Shown: positions 31,793 through 40,247, counted from the first letter of the stretch. The stretch: 46,289 nt of DNA from Streptomyces adelaidensis (GCF_016598475.1 NZ_JAEMUX010000074.1:1-46289); one strand, 5' to 3'. Program-made: numbers and translations. The notes: generated by a model not told the origin, from the letters alone.

Positions 31793-32581
31793 ATGCGATC
31801 CACCAACCGCAGAGGAGGACTGTTCAGTGGGACAGGACTCATCGTCGCCGGGTTGACGGCGACCCTCATCGCGCTGATCTTCCCGATCTGGTCCTACGCG
31901 GACCGCTCCGGAACCGGCGTCAGCGTGCTCAACGCGTCCACCGTGACGACCCAGTACGGTCCGCTGTCGGCCCTGGACCAGGAGTTCATCACCAAGGTCA
32001 GGCTGGCCGGGCTGTGGGAGCTGCCCGCCGGGCAGCAGGCCGAGACCAAGGGCACCACCGAGGCCGTACGGACGGCCGGGGCGCATCTCATCGAGGGGCA
32101 CACCTTCCTCGACGCCCGCGTGCGCAACGTGGCCGCGCGTCTCGCCCTGCCGCTGCCCAACCAGCCGAGCGACCAGCAGAAGGCATGGCTGGACACGCTG
32201 ACGGCGGCGCGGGGCGAGCAGTACGACCGCGAGTTCGCCAACGTCCTGCGACTGGCCCACGGCAAGGTCTTCTCCGTCGTCGCCCAGGTCCGCGCCACCA
32301 CCCGTAACTCGCTGGTCCGCGACCTCGCCGACGACGCCAACACGACCGTCCTCGACCACATCAAGGTCCTGGAGGCCACCGGCCTCGTCGACTACGACGC
32401 CATCGCCCGCGACGCGGCCTCCGCGAGCGCCCCGCCCCTCACCAACTCCCCCGCCCCACCCGGCCCACTGAACGCCCCCGGCTCCCCGCTCCCGGTGACC
32501 CCGTCGCCGACCGCCCCGCCGACGTCGTCCCCGCCCGCACTGCCGCCGGCCGCCAACGGGCCGGGGTCGGGCGACGACTAG
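31793..32581 (+). CDS. DUF4142 protein, exported/membrane-anchored (paralogue 3)
   Basis: A 262-residue paralogue starting at ATG 31793 with AGGAGG upstream (GTG/ATG alternatives at 31772 lack one). Hydrophobic segment about residues 13-34 (LIVAGLTATLIALIFPIW), then YGPLSALDQEFITKVRLAG, LWELPAGQQAE, GAHLIEGHTFLDARV, LALPLPNQPSDQQKAWL and LDHIKVLEATGLVDYDAIA. A Pro/Ser/Ala-rich tail follows (APPGPLNAPGSPLPVTPSP). It is the most divergent of the three copies, has its own leader, and lies 250 bases downstream of the MNIO gene. Confidence 0.85.
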   Translation: MRSTNRRGGLFSGTGLIVAGLTATLIALIFPIWSYADRSGTGVSVLNASTVTTQYGPLSALDQEFITKVRLAGLWELPAGQQAETKGTTEAVRTAGAHLIEGHTFLDARVRNVAARLALPLPNQPSDQQKAWLDTLTAARGEQYDREFANVLRLAHGKVFSVVAQVRATTRNSLVRDLADDANTTVLDHIKVLEATGLVDYDAIARDAASASAPPLTNSPAPPGPLNAPGSPLPVTPSPTAPPTSSPPALPPAANGPGSGDD

Positions 32582-32715
32582 GCAAGCGGCCCGTGCGGGG
32601 CCCGGCCATCACCGGGCCTGGCAATTGCGGGCCGCAACGGCGAACTATCGGAAGAGACCGGGCACGTTCCCTCCGGATTGCGGACATCGCGCGGCGGCGG
32701 ACCGGGCCGGTCGCG

Positions 32716-32728
32716 TAGAAACGCGCCA
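32716..32728 (+). promoter_or_regulatory. -10-like element for the TIGR04222 gene, leaderless type
   Basis: TAGAAA at 32716-32721, six bases, then ATG 32728; no ribosome site. Confidence 0.45.
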
Positions 32729-33525
32729 TGATCTGGCTCCTCTTCCTGCTGCTGGCGTGGGCAGTCGCCGGTGTGTCCTGCGCGCGGCTGTGCCTGGCCT
32801 CGATGCGCGCGGCGGCGGCCGACTCGGACGTCCACGCGCCGCATCACCACCGCTGTCACCGGCTCACGCTGTACGAGGCGGCGTTCCTGTCCGGCGGCCC
32901 GGCGCGCGTCGCCGACCTCACCCTCGTCTCCATGGCCCGCCAGCGCCGGCTCCTGCTCGCGCACACCGGGTGGGCGACCGTCGTGGACCCGGACGGGCGG
33001 GACGAGATGGAGCGCTCGGTCATCGGGGCGATAGGGCCCGGCGGCCAGTCCCGCATAGCGCCCGTACGGCGGTCCGCGGCGGGCGCGGAGTCCGTACGAC
33101 GCCTCGCCGACCGGCTCGTCGTGGCGGGGCTGGCCATCCCGGACCGGGCGCGGACGGGCGTCGCCGACGCGGTCGGGCAGGTGCGGGGCGCCGCGCTCGC
33201 CGTGTGCGCGTTGGGGACGCTGGCGTTTCTGCTGCCCTCGCAGGGGGTCCGGGAGCAAGGGGTCCAGACGCAGGGGGCTCAGGCACAGGGGCTGCCGGTC
33301 GCCCTCTGGTTCGCGTTGCCCCTCGTGCTGACCCTCGCCTGTCTCGTGGTCGCCCGGATCGAGGCCCATCCGTATGTGCGCTGGGCCTCGCCCGCCGGGG
33401 TGCGGATGCTGGACGCCGCGGTGGGGCGGGGTGGGGGCGACTGGGCGGACCTCGCCTCCGTGGCCGTCTGGGGGATCGGAGCGGTGGAGTCGGCGGAGTT
33501 GCGGGCGGCGTTCGATCACCGGTAG
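32728..33525 (+). CDS. TIGR04222-domain membrane protein
   Basis: A 265-residue protein with an N-terminal membrane segment (MIWLLFLLLAWAVAGVSCA), a cytoplasmic domain containing LTLYEAAFLSGGPARVADLTL, VSMARQRRLLLAH and EMERSVIGAIGP, then two further membrane segments (VCALGTLAFLLP, LWFALPLVLTLACLVV) and a short C-terminal domain. From memory, TIGR04222 proteins are typically encoded beside DUF692 enzymes, and some have a Cys/Gly-rich tail that is a candidate MNIO substrate. This one has no such tail: it ends AVESAELRAAFDHR. Transcribed in the same direction as the MNIO gene. Function unknown. Confidence 0.8.
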   Translation: MIWLLFLLLAWAVAGVSCARLCLASMRAAAADSDVHAPHHHRCHRLTLYEAAFLSGGPARVADLTLVSMARQRRLLLAHTGWATVVDPDGRDEMERSVIGAIGPGGQSRIAPVRRSAAGAESVRRLADRLVVAGLAIPDRARTGVADAVGQVRGAALAVCALGTLAFLLPSQGVREQGVQTQGAQAQGLPVALWFALPLVLTLACLVVARIEAHPYVRWASPAGVRMLDAAVGRGGGDWADLASVAVWGIGAVESAELRAAFDHR

Positions 33526-33632
33526 CGGCGCGGGGGCGACACCAGGGGCCGATGTACGGGCGGTGCTTTACATTCACCCCTTTATAAACCAAACATCCCT
33601 TTTGTTGCTGTCGTGCTTCGGAGGGATTCGCG

Positions 33633-35306
33633 ATGCGAGCTGCTGCCGTTCTCTACGGAACTGTCGGGGCGGTGCTGCTGAGCGCCCTCGGCACACCTCC
33701 CGCCTCGGGTGACACGGGTTCGGTGGCGGGGCAGGCCGTCGCCGCCCGGCGCGCGGCGGACACCGGGATCCGGTTCGGGAAGTGTCCCGTGGCGGAGGGG
33801 CTGCCGGACGGGGTGCGGTGCGGGACGGTCAAGGTGCCGCTCGACTACGCCCGGCCCGACGGCAGGCAGATCGCGCTGACCGTCAGCCGGATCAGGGCCA
33901 CCGGTAGGGGCGCCGGCGGGAAGGGGACCAAGGCCGCCAGGCAAGGGGCGCTCGTCTTCAACCCGGGCGGACCCGGCGGCTCCGGCATGTACTTCCCGCT
34001 CATCGGCTACCTCCCGGAGTGGAAGCGGATCGCGGCCGCGTACGACCTCGTCGGGTACGCCCCGCGCGGGGTGGGACGCTCGGCGCCGCTGTCCTGCGAG
34101 GACCCCAAGCGGCTGCACCGGGGGCCCTCGGCGGCGCCGACCCACCCTTCGGAGTCGTACAAGAAGGAGCGGATCGCGCGGGCGAAGGCGTATGCGCGGG
34201 GGTGTGCGCGGCGGGGCGGGAGCGCGCTGCGGCACTACCACTCGCTCAACAACGCCCGCGACCTGGACGTGCTGCGGGCCGCGCTCGGCGAGCGGCGGCT
34301 GACGTTCATGGGGGCGTCGTACGGAACCTATTTCGGGGCGCTGTACGCGACGCTGTTCCCGTCACGGGTCCGCCGGATGGTCTTCGACTCGGCGGTGAAT
34401 CCGGATCCCGAGCAGATCTGGTACCGCAACAACCTCGACCAGTCGGCGGCGTTCGAGGGGCGCTGGGCGGACTTCCGGGCGTGGGTCGCCAAGCACCACA
34501 AGGTGTACGGGCTGGGTGACACCCCGCGGAAGGTGCTGCGGAGCTACCAGCGGGCGGCGGCGCGCCTAGCCGCCGCGCCGGCCGGCGGCAAGGTGGGGCC
34601 GGGGCAGTTGCAGGGCGCGTTTCTGCAGGCCGCGTACTACGACGACTACTGGCCGCAGCGCGCGCTGGCCCTCTCCGCGTATCTGAAGGGCGACCCGAAG
34701 CCGCTGGTCCAGCTCGCCGGGCCGTACCCGGAGGCGGCCGTCGAGCAGGAGAACGCCAATGCCGTCTACACGGCCGTCGAGTGCAACGACGGGCCCTGGC
34801 CGACGCGGTGGCCGGTCTGGGACCGCGACAACACGCGGCTCGCGCGCACCGCGCCCTTCGAGACGTGGGACAACGTGTGGACGAACCTGCCCTGCGCGTA
34901 CTGGGGCGGGCCGCGCCAACAGCCGCTCGATGTGCGCACGGGGCCGGGTGAACTGCCGCCGACGCTGATCCTGGCGGCCGAGCGGGACGCGGCCACGCCG
35001 TACGACGGGGCGATCGAGTTGCACCGACGGCTCTGGGGATCGGTGCTGGTGACCGAGCGGGACTCGGGGAACCACGGGGTCGGCGGTGGGCCGAACAAGT
35101 GTGTGAACGGGTACTTGGAGGCGTACCTGTTGGAGGGGCGGGTGCCGGAGCGGCGTGCGGCTTGTGCGCCGCACGCCGAACCAAGGCCTGGTGCTCCGCG
35201 GTCAGGGGCCGGGCGATCAGGTGGTCGGGCGGCTGCGGGCCCGTCGTGGCCGATCGCGCAGTTCCCCGCGCCCCTTAAAAGCACGGGGCGCGGGTGGTCC
35301 GCCTAG
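33633..35306 (+). CDS. Secreted alpha/beta hydrolase, tripeptidyl-aminopeptidase-like (TAP)
   Basis: A 557-residue exported peptidase of the S33/TAP group. ATG 33633 follows GGAGGG; signal peptide about residues 1-25 (VLYGTVGAVLLSALG, then TPPASG). Seen: VFNPGGPGGSGM (oxyanion loop), YDLVGYAPRGVGRSAPLSC, nucleophile Ser in FMGASYGTYFG, Asp in AAERDAATPYDGA and His in DSGNHGVGG; the TAP C-terminal block with paired Cys is present. It probably trims N-terminal peptides outside the cell. The last 30 or so residues (PSWPIAQFPAPLKSTGRG) are translated from the dispersed inverted repeat and overlap the hemQ stop. Confidence 0.9.
   Translation: MRAAAVLYGTVGAVLLSALGTPPASGDTGSVAGQAVAARRAADTGIRFGKCPVAEGLPDGVRCGTVKVPLDYARPDGRQIALTVSRIRATGRGAGGKGTKAARQGALVFNPGGPGGSGMYFPLIGYLPEWKRIAAAYDLVGYAPRGVGRSAPLSCEDPKRLHRGPSAAPTHPSESYKKERIARAKAYARGCARRGGSALRHYHSLNNARDLDVLRAALGERRLTFMGASYGTYFGALYATLFPSRVRRMVFDSAVNPDPEQIWYRNNLDQSAAFEGRWADFRAWVAKHHKVYGLGDTPRKVLRSYQRAAARLAAAPAGGKVGPGQLQGAFLQAAYYDDYWPQRALALSAYLKGDPKPLVQLAGPYPEAAVEQENANAVYTAVECNDGPWPTRWPVWDRDNTRLARTAPFETWDNVWTNLPCAYWGGPRQQPLDVRTGPGELPPTLILAAERDAATPYDGAIELHRRLWGSVLVTERDSGNHGVGGGPNKCVNGYLEAYLLEGRVPERRAACAPHAEPRPGAPRSGAGRSGGRAAAGPSWPIAQFPAPLKSTGRGWSA
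35239..35294. repeat. Dispersed Streptomyces inverted repeat, partial copy inside a coding 3' end
   Basis: GTCGTGGCCGATCGCGCAG followed by TTCCCCGCGCCCCTTAAAA, then a short right arm CACGGGGCGCGGG. It lies between convergent genes and is read through by the TAP-like gene. Confidence 0.8.
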
Positions 35307-36034
35307 GCGAGGCCCTCCACCAGCTCGGCCACCGACCTGCGGCGGCCCGTGTAGAAGGGGACCTCTTCGCGGACGTGCATGCGGGCCTCGGAGGCGCGGA
35401 GGTGGCGCATGAGGTCGACGATGCGGTAGAGCTCGTCGGCCTCGAAGGCGAGGAGCCACTCGTAGTCACCGAGGGAGAACGAGGCGACCGTGTTGGCGCG
35501 GACGTCCGGGTAGCCGCGGGCCATCTTGCCGTGGTCGGCGAGCATGCGGCGGCGGTCCTCGTCGGGCAGCAGGTACCAGTCGTAGGAGCGCACGAAGGGG
35601 TAGACGCTGACGTAGTCGCGGGGCGTCTCGTCGGCGAGGAACGCCGGGATGTGCGAGCGGTTGAACTCGGCCGGGCGGTGCAGCGCCATGTTCGACCACA
35701 CGGGCGTGAGCGCGCGGCCCAGCTTCGTACGGCGGAAGAGGTTGTACGCCTCCTGGAGCTGGTCGCTGGTCTCGGCGTGCCACCAGATCATGAGGTCGGC
35801 GTCGGCGCGCAGGCCCGACACGTCGTACGTGCCGCGGATGGTGACGTCCTTCGCGGCGAGCTGGTCGAACAGCTCCTGGACCTCGTCGGCGTAACCGGCG
35901 CGGTCCTGCGGGAGTACGTCCTTCAGCTTGAAGACGGACCACAGCGTGTAGCGGATGACCTCGTTGAGGTCCTTGGCCAGCTTGCCCTTGTTCGGGATCC
36001 GGCCGGACTCGGTGGTGGGGGCGTCGTCGCTCAT
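35303..36034 (-). CDS. hemQ: Coproheme decarboxylase HemQ
   Basis: The last enzyme of the coproporphyrin-dependent heme pathway, oxidatively decarboxylating coproheme III to heme b. The 243 residues match the actinobacterial length. Blocks include YTLWSVFKLKD, RGTYDVSGLRADADLMIWW, SDQLQEAYNLFRRT and MLADHGKMARGYPDV, which holds the likely proximal heme His. Starts at ATG 36034, five bases after the hemG stop, so they form an operon. Its stop overlaps the TAP gene stop within CCTAGG. Confidence 0.94.
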   Translation of the reverse strand: MSDDAPTTESGRIPNKGKLAKDLNEVIRYTLWSVFKLKDVLPQDRAGYADEVQELFDQLAAKDVTIRGTYDVSGLRADADLMIWWHAETSDQLQEAYNLFRRTKLGRALTPVWSNMALHRPAEFNRSHIPAFLADETPRDYVSVYPFVRSYDWYLLPDEDRRRMLADHGKMARGYPDVRANTVASFSLGDYEWLLAFEADELYRIVDLMRHLRASEARMHVREEVPFYTGRRRSVAELVEGLA

Positions 36035-36039
36035 GGTTC

Positions 36040-37500
36040 CTATTCTCCCGCTCCGCCGTGCGGGCTCCGCACCGGGTTGGCGGTGAGGTCCTGCACAGCG
36101 CGCAGGTCTCCGTGGATCCGGTCGACGGCCGCGGCGGCGCTCGCGACGCAGGCCGGGATGCCCACGCCGTCGTACGCCGCGCCGCAGACCGCGAGGCCCG
36201 GCAGCTTGGCGACGTGCTCGCGGACGCGGGCCACGCGCGCGTGGTGGCCGACCGGGTACTGGGGCAGGCCGTCGTCCCAGCGGGTGACGCGGGTTTCGAG
36301 GGGCGTGGCGGCCAGGCCGGTGGCCTGCTGGAGGTCGTGTCTCGACACGTCCACGAGGTGGGTGTCGTCATGGTCCAGGATCGCCGTCTCGCCGTGCCGG
36401 CCGACGGAGGTGCGCAGGATCAGCAGGCCGGGGTCCTGGTCGGCGATCCAGGCCCACTTCTGGGAGGCGAACGTGGACGCCTTGATGGTGCGGCCGTCGA
36501 CCGGCGGCACCAGGAAGCCGCTGCCCTCGGGGAGGGTGACATCGGCGCGGCGGTAGGCGAGGGTGACGAGGGCCATGGAGGCGTACTCGACGGCGGTCAG
36601 CTCGGCGGCGGCCTCCGGGGCCTCGGCGCGCAGCAGTCCGGCGGCGACCGGGGCGGGCACGGCCACGACGACGGCGTCGGCGTGCAGGACGCGGTCGCGG
36701 TCCCCGGTGACGACGCGCCAGCCGCCGGGACCCCCGCGGCGCAGCTCCGTGACGGGGCTCCGGGTGAGGATCTCGGCGCCGCGCGCCCGTACCGACTCGG
36801 CGACGGCGAGCGGCAGTTGGCCGACCCCGCCCTCGATGCCCATGAAGACCGGCCCGGTCTGCTGGGCGGCGGCCGCGCGGGCCTGGATGCCTCGGACTGC
36901 CTCGGTGAGGGAGGTGTGGGTCCGGGCGGCCTGGAAGAGCTGCGGGACGGCCGAGCGCATCGAGATGCGGTACGCGTCGCCCGCGTAGACACCGCCGAGC
37001 AGAGGCTCCACCAGGCGGTCGACGACCTCTCGGCCGAGGCGGGCCGCCACGTACTCCCCCACCGCCACGTCGTCGCCGACCTCGGTGCGCGGCAGGTCGG
37101 CGTCCCGCTCGATGCGGGCCAGGCCCTCGTCGGAGAGGACCCCGGAGAGGGCGGACGCGGTGCCGGGGACGCCCATGACGTGGCCCTTGGGCATGGGCCG
37201 CAGGGCGCCCCGGGTCCACAGGGAGGCCGTGGCGGTGGCGGGCGGCCGGAGCCGGTCGGCGAGGCCGACCTCGCGCGCGAGGGCCACCGCCTCGGGGCGG
37301 CGCGCGAGCATCGACTCGGCGCCGAAGTCGACCCGCGCGCCAGCGATCTCGCCGGGCAGCAGCTTGCCGCCCACCCGGTCCGACGCCTCCAGGACGGTCA
37401 CTCTCGCACCCCGGTCCAGCAGCCCGTGCGCGGCGGCCAGCCCCGCGATCCCGGCCCCGATGACGATGACGTGCCCGGCGTCCGCATGCGATCCGCTCAT
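36040..37500 (-). CDS. hemG: Coproporphyrinogen/protoporphyrinogen III oxidase (CgoX/HemY type)
   Basis: An FAD enzyme that oxidises the porphyrinogen ring before iron insertion; with HemQ next to it, the coproporphyrin branch is implied. 486 residues. N-terminal dinucleotide motif VIVIGAGIAGLAAAHGLL, VTVLEASDRVGGKL, then GAESMLARRPEAVAL; PLLGGVYAGDAYRIS is the family signature; near the end GLAVCGAAYDGVGIPACVAS binds FAD. A ribosome site GGTGGAG precedes ATG 37500. Naming varies (hemG, hemY, cgoX); the oxygen-dependent FAD type is clear. Confidence 0.93.
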   Translation of the reverse strand: MSGSHADAGHVIVIGAGIAGLAAAHGLLDRGARVTVLEASDRVGGKLLPGEIAGARVDFGAESMLARRPEAVALAREVGLADRLRPPATATASLWTRGALRPMPKGHVMGVPGTASALSGVLSDEGLARIERDADLPRTEVGDDVAVGEYVAARLGREVVDRLVEPLLGGVYAGDAYRISMRSAVPQLFQAARTHTSLTEAVRGIQARAAAAQQTGPVFMGIEGGVGQLPLAVAESVRARGAEILTRSPVTELRRGGPGGWRVVTGDRDRVLHADAVVVAVPAPVAAGLLRAEAPEAAAELTAVEYASMALVTLAYRRADVTLPEGSGFLVPPVDGRTIKASTFASQKWAWIADQDPGLLILRTSVGRHGETAILDHDDTHLVDVSRHDLQQATGLAATPLETRVTRWDDGLPQYPVGHHARVARVREHVAKLPGLAVCGAAYDGVGIPACVASAAAAVDRIHGDLRAVQDLTANPVRSPHGGAGE

Positions 37501-37520
37501 GGCTCCACCTTCTCAGATGT

Positions 37521-37544
37521 CACTGACAGTCATGTCGGTCAGTG
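37521..37544. promoter_or_regulatory. Operator-like palindrome in the hemG/DUF4349 divergent region
   Basis: CACTGAC (37521-37527) and GTCAGTG (37538-37544) are exact complements around a CATG centre; 20 of 24 positions are symmetrical. It lies about 20 bases upstream of the hemG start, the right place for TetR/MarR-type control of the hemGQ unit. Confidence 0.55.
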
Positions 37545-37706
37545 CCGCCGTCAGGCCTGGCGGGTATGTGGCCGCGCCGAGTCCGGACCGTGACCGCTTC
37601 GGGACCGCCGGGGGCAAACGTCCCGGCCCGCTCCGGCGTCGAAGGACCGTCAGCAAGGCAAGCGGATCAAGCAGATCCGGTCACGACCCTCGGGGGGTAC
37701 GCCGCA

Positions 37707-38702
37707 ATGGCGCAGACACACGTACGACGTTCCCGGCGGCCCGCGGGGGCCCTGGCCGCACTCTTCCTCGCCGCCGCCCTGGCGCTCACGGGCTGCGGCG
37801 CCAACGCCGAGGGCGGCAGCTCGGACGGCGCCGCCCAGAGCAAGGTCGACGACGCGGCGGGCCGGCAGGGGGGCGCGCTGAACGGCGAGAGCTCCAGTGA
37901 CAGCGACAGCAAGGGCAGCGCCGCCGACGCCCCGGTCGACCCCGTCGTGAGCCACATCATCCGCACCGCCACCCTGACCGTGCGGGTCAAGGACGTGCCG
38001 AAGGCCCTGGACGAGGCCCGCACCACCGTCGAGAACGCGGGCGGGTTCGTCGGGAACGAGTCCACGACCCGTGACGGCGAGGACCGCGAACGCACCCGCG
38101 TCGTCCTGCGCCTGCCCACCGAGAAGTACGAGGAGGTCCTCACCGAACTGGAGGGCACCGGCACGCTGATCGAGCGCAAGACCAAGGCGGAGGACGTCAC
38201 CGGCCAGGTCGTCGACGTGGAGAGCCGCGTCAAGACGCAGCAGGCGAGCGTCGCCCGCATCCGCGAGCTGATGGACCGGGCGACCAAGCTCAGCGATGTG
38301 GTCACCCTGGAGGGCGAGTTGAGCAGCCGTCAGGCCGACCTGGAGTCGCTGCTCGCCCAGCGGGAATCCCTGAAGGACCGCACCAGCCTCGCCACCATCA
38401 CACTGTCCCTGTCCGAGACCGCGGTGAAGAAGGCGGACAAGGACGACGATCCCGGCTTCCTGGACGCGCTGGCGGGCGGCTGGAACGCGTTCGTCGCCCT
38501 CTTCCGCTGGCTGGCCATGGCACTCGCCGCGGTCCTCCCCTTCGCCCTGACCATCGCCCTCCTCCTGCTGCTGTGGTCCCGCTTCGCCCGCTCCCGCCGG
38601 CCCCGGCCGGCCACGGCATCGGGCCCGGCCACGGCCCCGGCGGGCACCACCGGCTCGCTCCCGGCCGCCGCACCGGACGCGGACGAGCAGGACAAGGAGT
38701 AG
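37707..38702 (+). CDS. DUF4349 lipoprotein
   Basis: A 331-residue lipoprotein from ATG 37707, preceded by CGGGGGGTA. Signal with lipobox ALTGC (Cys about residue 31). A disordered Ser/Gly/Asp linker follows, then the DUF4349 domain: SHIIRTATLTVRVKDVPKAL, TTVENAGGFVGNESTTR, VVLRLPTEKYEEVL, and a coiled coil (VESRVKTQQASVARIRELM, RQADLESLLAQRESLKDR). A C-terminal membrane helix (WLAMALAAVLPFALTIALL) and a basic plus disordered tail complete it. Family function unknown; lipid anchor plus helix suggest a membrane-spanning hairpin or bitopic arrangement. Confidence 0.9.
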   Translation: MAQTHVRRSRRPAGALAALFLAAALALTGCGANAEGGSSDGAAQSKVDDAAGRQGGALNGESSSDSDSKGSAADAPVDPVVSHIIRTATLTVRVKDVPKALDEARTTVENAGGFVGNESTTRDGEDRERTRVVLRLPTEKYEEVLTELEGTGTLIERKTKAEDVTGQVVDVESRVKTQQASVARIRELMDRATKLSDVVTLEGELSSRQADLESLLAQRESLKDRTSLATITLSLSETAVKKADKDDDPGFLDALAGGWNAFVALFRWLAMALAAVLPFALTIALLLLLWSRFARSRRPRPATASGPATAPAGTTGSLPAAAPDADEQDKE

Positions 38703-38776
38703 CGGGAAAGGGGTAGCGGGAGCAGGACCAGCCGGAACCGGAAAAGGACCAGCGGGGCTGAAACGCGGGGCCCCCG

Positions 38777-38789
38777 TAGCGTGTTCCCA
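38777..38789 (+). promoter_or_regulatory. -10-like element for the FAD oxidoreductase gene, leaderless type
   Basis: TAGCGT at 38777-38782, six bases, then ATG 38789. Confidence 0.5.
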
Positions 38790-40225
38790 TGAACATGAAC
38801 CGTGCTGAACGCTCCGATCCTTCGAGTCGTTCGAGTCGTTCGAGTCGTTCAAGGGAACGTCTGGTCGTCATCGGCGGCGACGCGGCGGGCATGTCCGCCG
38901 CGTCGCAGGCGCGCCGGCTGCGGGGACCCGGCGAACTGGAGATCGTGGCGTTCGAGCGGGGCCACTTCACCTCCTTCTCCGCGTGCGGCATCCCCTACTG
39001 GGTGGGCGGCGACGTCCCCGAGCGCGACCGGCTCATCGCCCGCTCGCCCGAGGAGCACAGGGCCCGCGGCATCGATCTCCGGATGCGTACGGAGGTCGTG
39101 GAGATCGATGTCGAGGGGGCACGCGTGCGCGCGCGGGACGTCGAATCCGGTGCCGAGTCCTGGACCGCGTACGACAAGCTCGTCATCGCGACCGGCGCCC
39201 GCCCGGTCCGCCCCGACCTGCCGGGTGTCGACTCCCCCGGTGTGCACGGGGTGCAGACCCTGGACGACGGCCAGGCCCTCCTCGACACCCTGGAGGCCAC
39301 CCAGGGGCGCCGCGCGGTGGTCGTGGGCGCGGGATACATCGGCGTCGAGATGGCCGAGGCGCTCATCAACCGCGGGTACGAGGTCACGGTCGTCAACCGC
39401 GGCAAGGAGCCCATGTCCACGCTCGACCCGGACATGGGCCGCCTGGTGCACAAGGCGATGGCGGGCATGGGCATCACCATGGTCGACGACGCCGAGGTCA
39501 CCGGGTTCCGCACCGGCGACGACGGCCGGGTCCGCGCGGTCGCCACCGAGGACGCCGAGTACCCGGCCGACGTGGTGGTCCTGGGCATCGGCGTGCGCCC
39601 CGAGACGACGCTGGCCGAGGCGGCCGGCCTGCCCCTCGGTGAGCGCGGCGGCCTGCTGACCGACCTCGCCATGCGGGTCCGCGGCCAGGACGACATCTGG
39701 GCCGGCGGCGACTGCGTCGAGGTCCTCGACCTGGTCTCCGGCCGCGAACGCCACATCCCGCTCGGCACCCACGCCAACAAGCACGGCCAGATCATCGGCG
39801 CCAACGTCGGCGGCGGTTACGCCACCTTCCCCGGTGTCGTCGGCACCGCCGTCAGCAAGGTCTGCGACCTGGAGATCGCCCGCACCGGCCTCCGCGAGAA
39901 GGACGCCGACCGTGCCGGTCTCCAGTACGTGACGGTCACCATCGAGTCGACCAGCCGCGCCGGCTACTACCCGGGCGCCGCCCCCATGACGGTCAAGATG
40001 CTCGCCGAACGCCGTACGGGCCGCCTCCTGGGCGTCCAGATCGTGGGCCGGGAAGGCGCCGGAAAGCGCGTGGACATCGCCGCCGTAGCCCTCACAGCCG
40101 GCCTGACGGTCGAACAGATGACCACCCTGGACCTGGGCTACGCCCCGCCCTTCTCCCCGGTATGGGACCCGATCCTGGTGGCGGCGAGGAAGGCGGTGGC
40201 GGCGGTGAGGTCGGCCGACTCATAA
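38789..40225 (+). CDS. FAD-dependent oxidoreductase, CoA-disulfide reductase / NADH oxidase-like
   Basis: A 478-residue class of pyridine nucleotide-disulfide oxidoreductase with a single redox Cys. FAD motif LVVIGGDAAGMSAASQARR; active-site SFSACGIPYWVGGDV about residue 65; NAD motif AVVVGAGYIGVEMAEAL; second FAD motif DDIWAGGDCVEV; C-terminal dimerisation part from ATFPGVVGTAVSKV on. It could be a CoA or other low-molecular-weight thiol disulfide reductase, or an NAD(P)H oxidase. Residues 12-22 are a Ser/Ser/Arg repeat from tandem TCGAGTCGT units just before the first strand. Confidence 0.9.
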   Translation: MNMNRAERSDPSSRSSRSSRSRERLVVIGGDAAGMSAASQARRLRGPGELEIVAFERGHFTSFSACGIPYWVGGDVPERDRLIARSPEEHRARGIDLRMRTEVVEIDVEGARVRARDVESGAESWTAYDKLVIATGARPVRPDLPGVDSPGVHGVQTLDDGQALLDTLEATQGRRAVVVGAGYIGVEMAEALINRGYEVTVVNRGKEPMSTLDPDMGRLVHKAMAGMGITMVDDAEVTGFRTGDDGRVRAVATEDAEYPADVVVLGIGVRPETTLAEAAGLPLGERGGLLTDLAMRVRGQDDIWAGGDCVEVLDLVSGRERHIPLGTHANKHGQIIGANVGGGYATFPGVVGTAVSKVCDLEIARTGLREKDADRAGLQYVTVTIESTSRAGYYPGAAPMTVKMLAERRTGRLLGVQIVGREGAGKRVDIAAVALTAGLTVEQMTTLDLGYAPPFSPVWDPILVAARKAVAAVRSADS

Positions 40226-40247
40226 CAAGGGCTGGGCCCCGGGCCGT

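Noticed and set aside
33241..33525. Cys/Gly-rich MNIO substrate tail on the TIGR04222 protein
   Set aside because: The C-terminus contains no Cys cluster in the coding frame, and other frames after the stop show none either.
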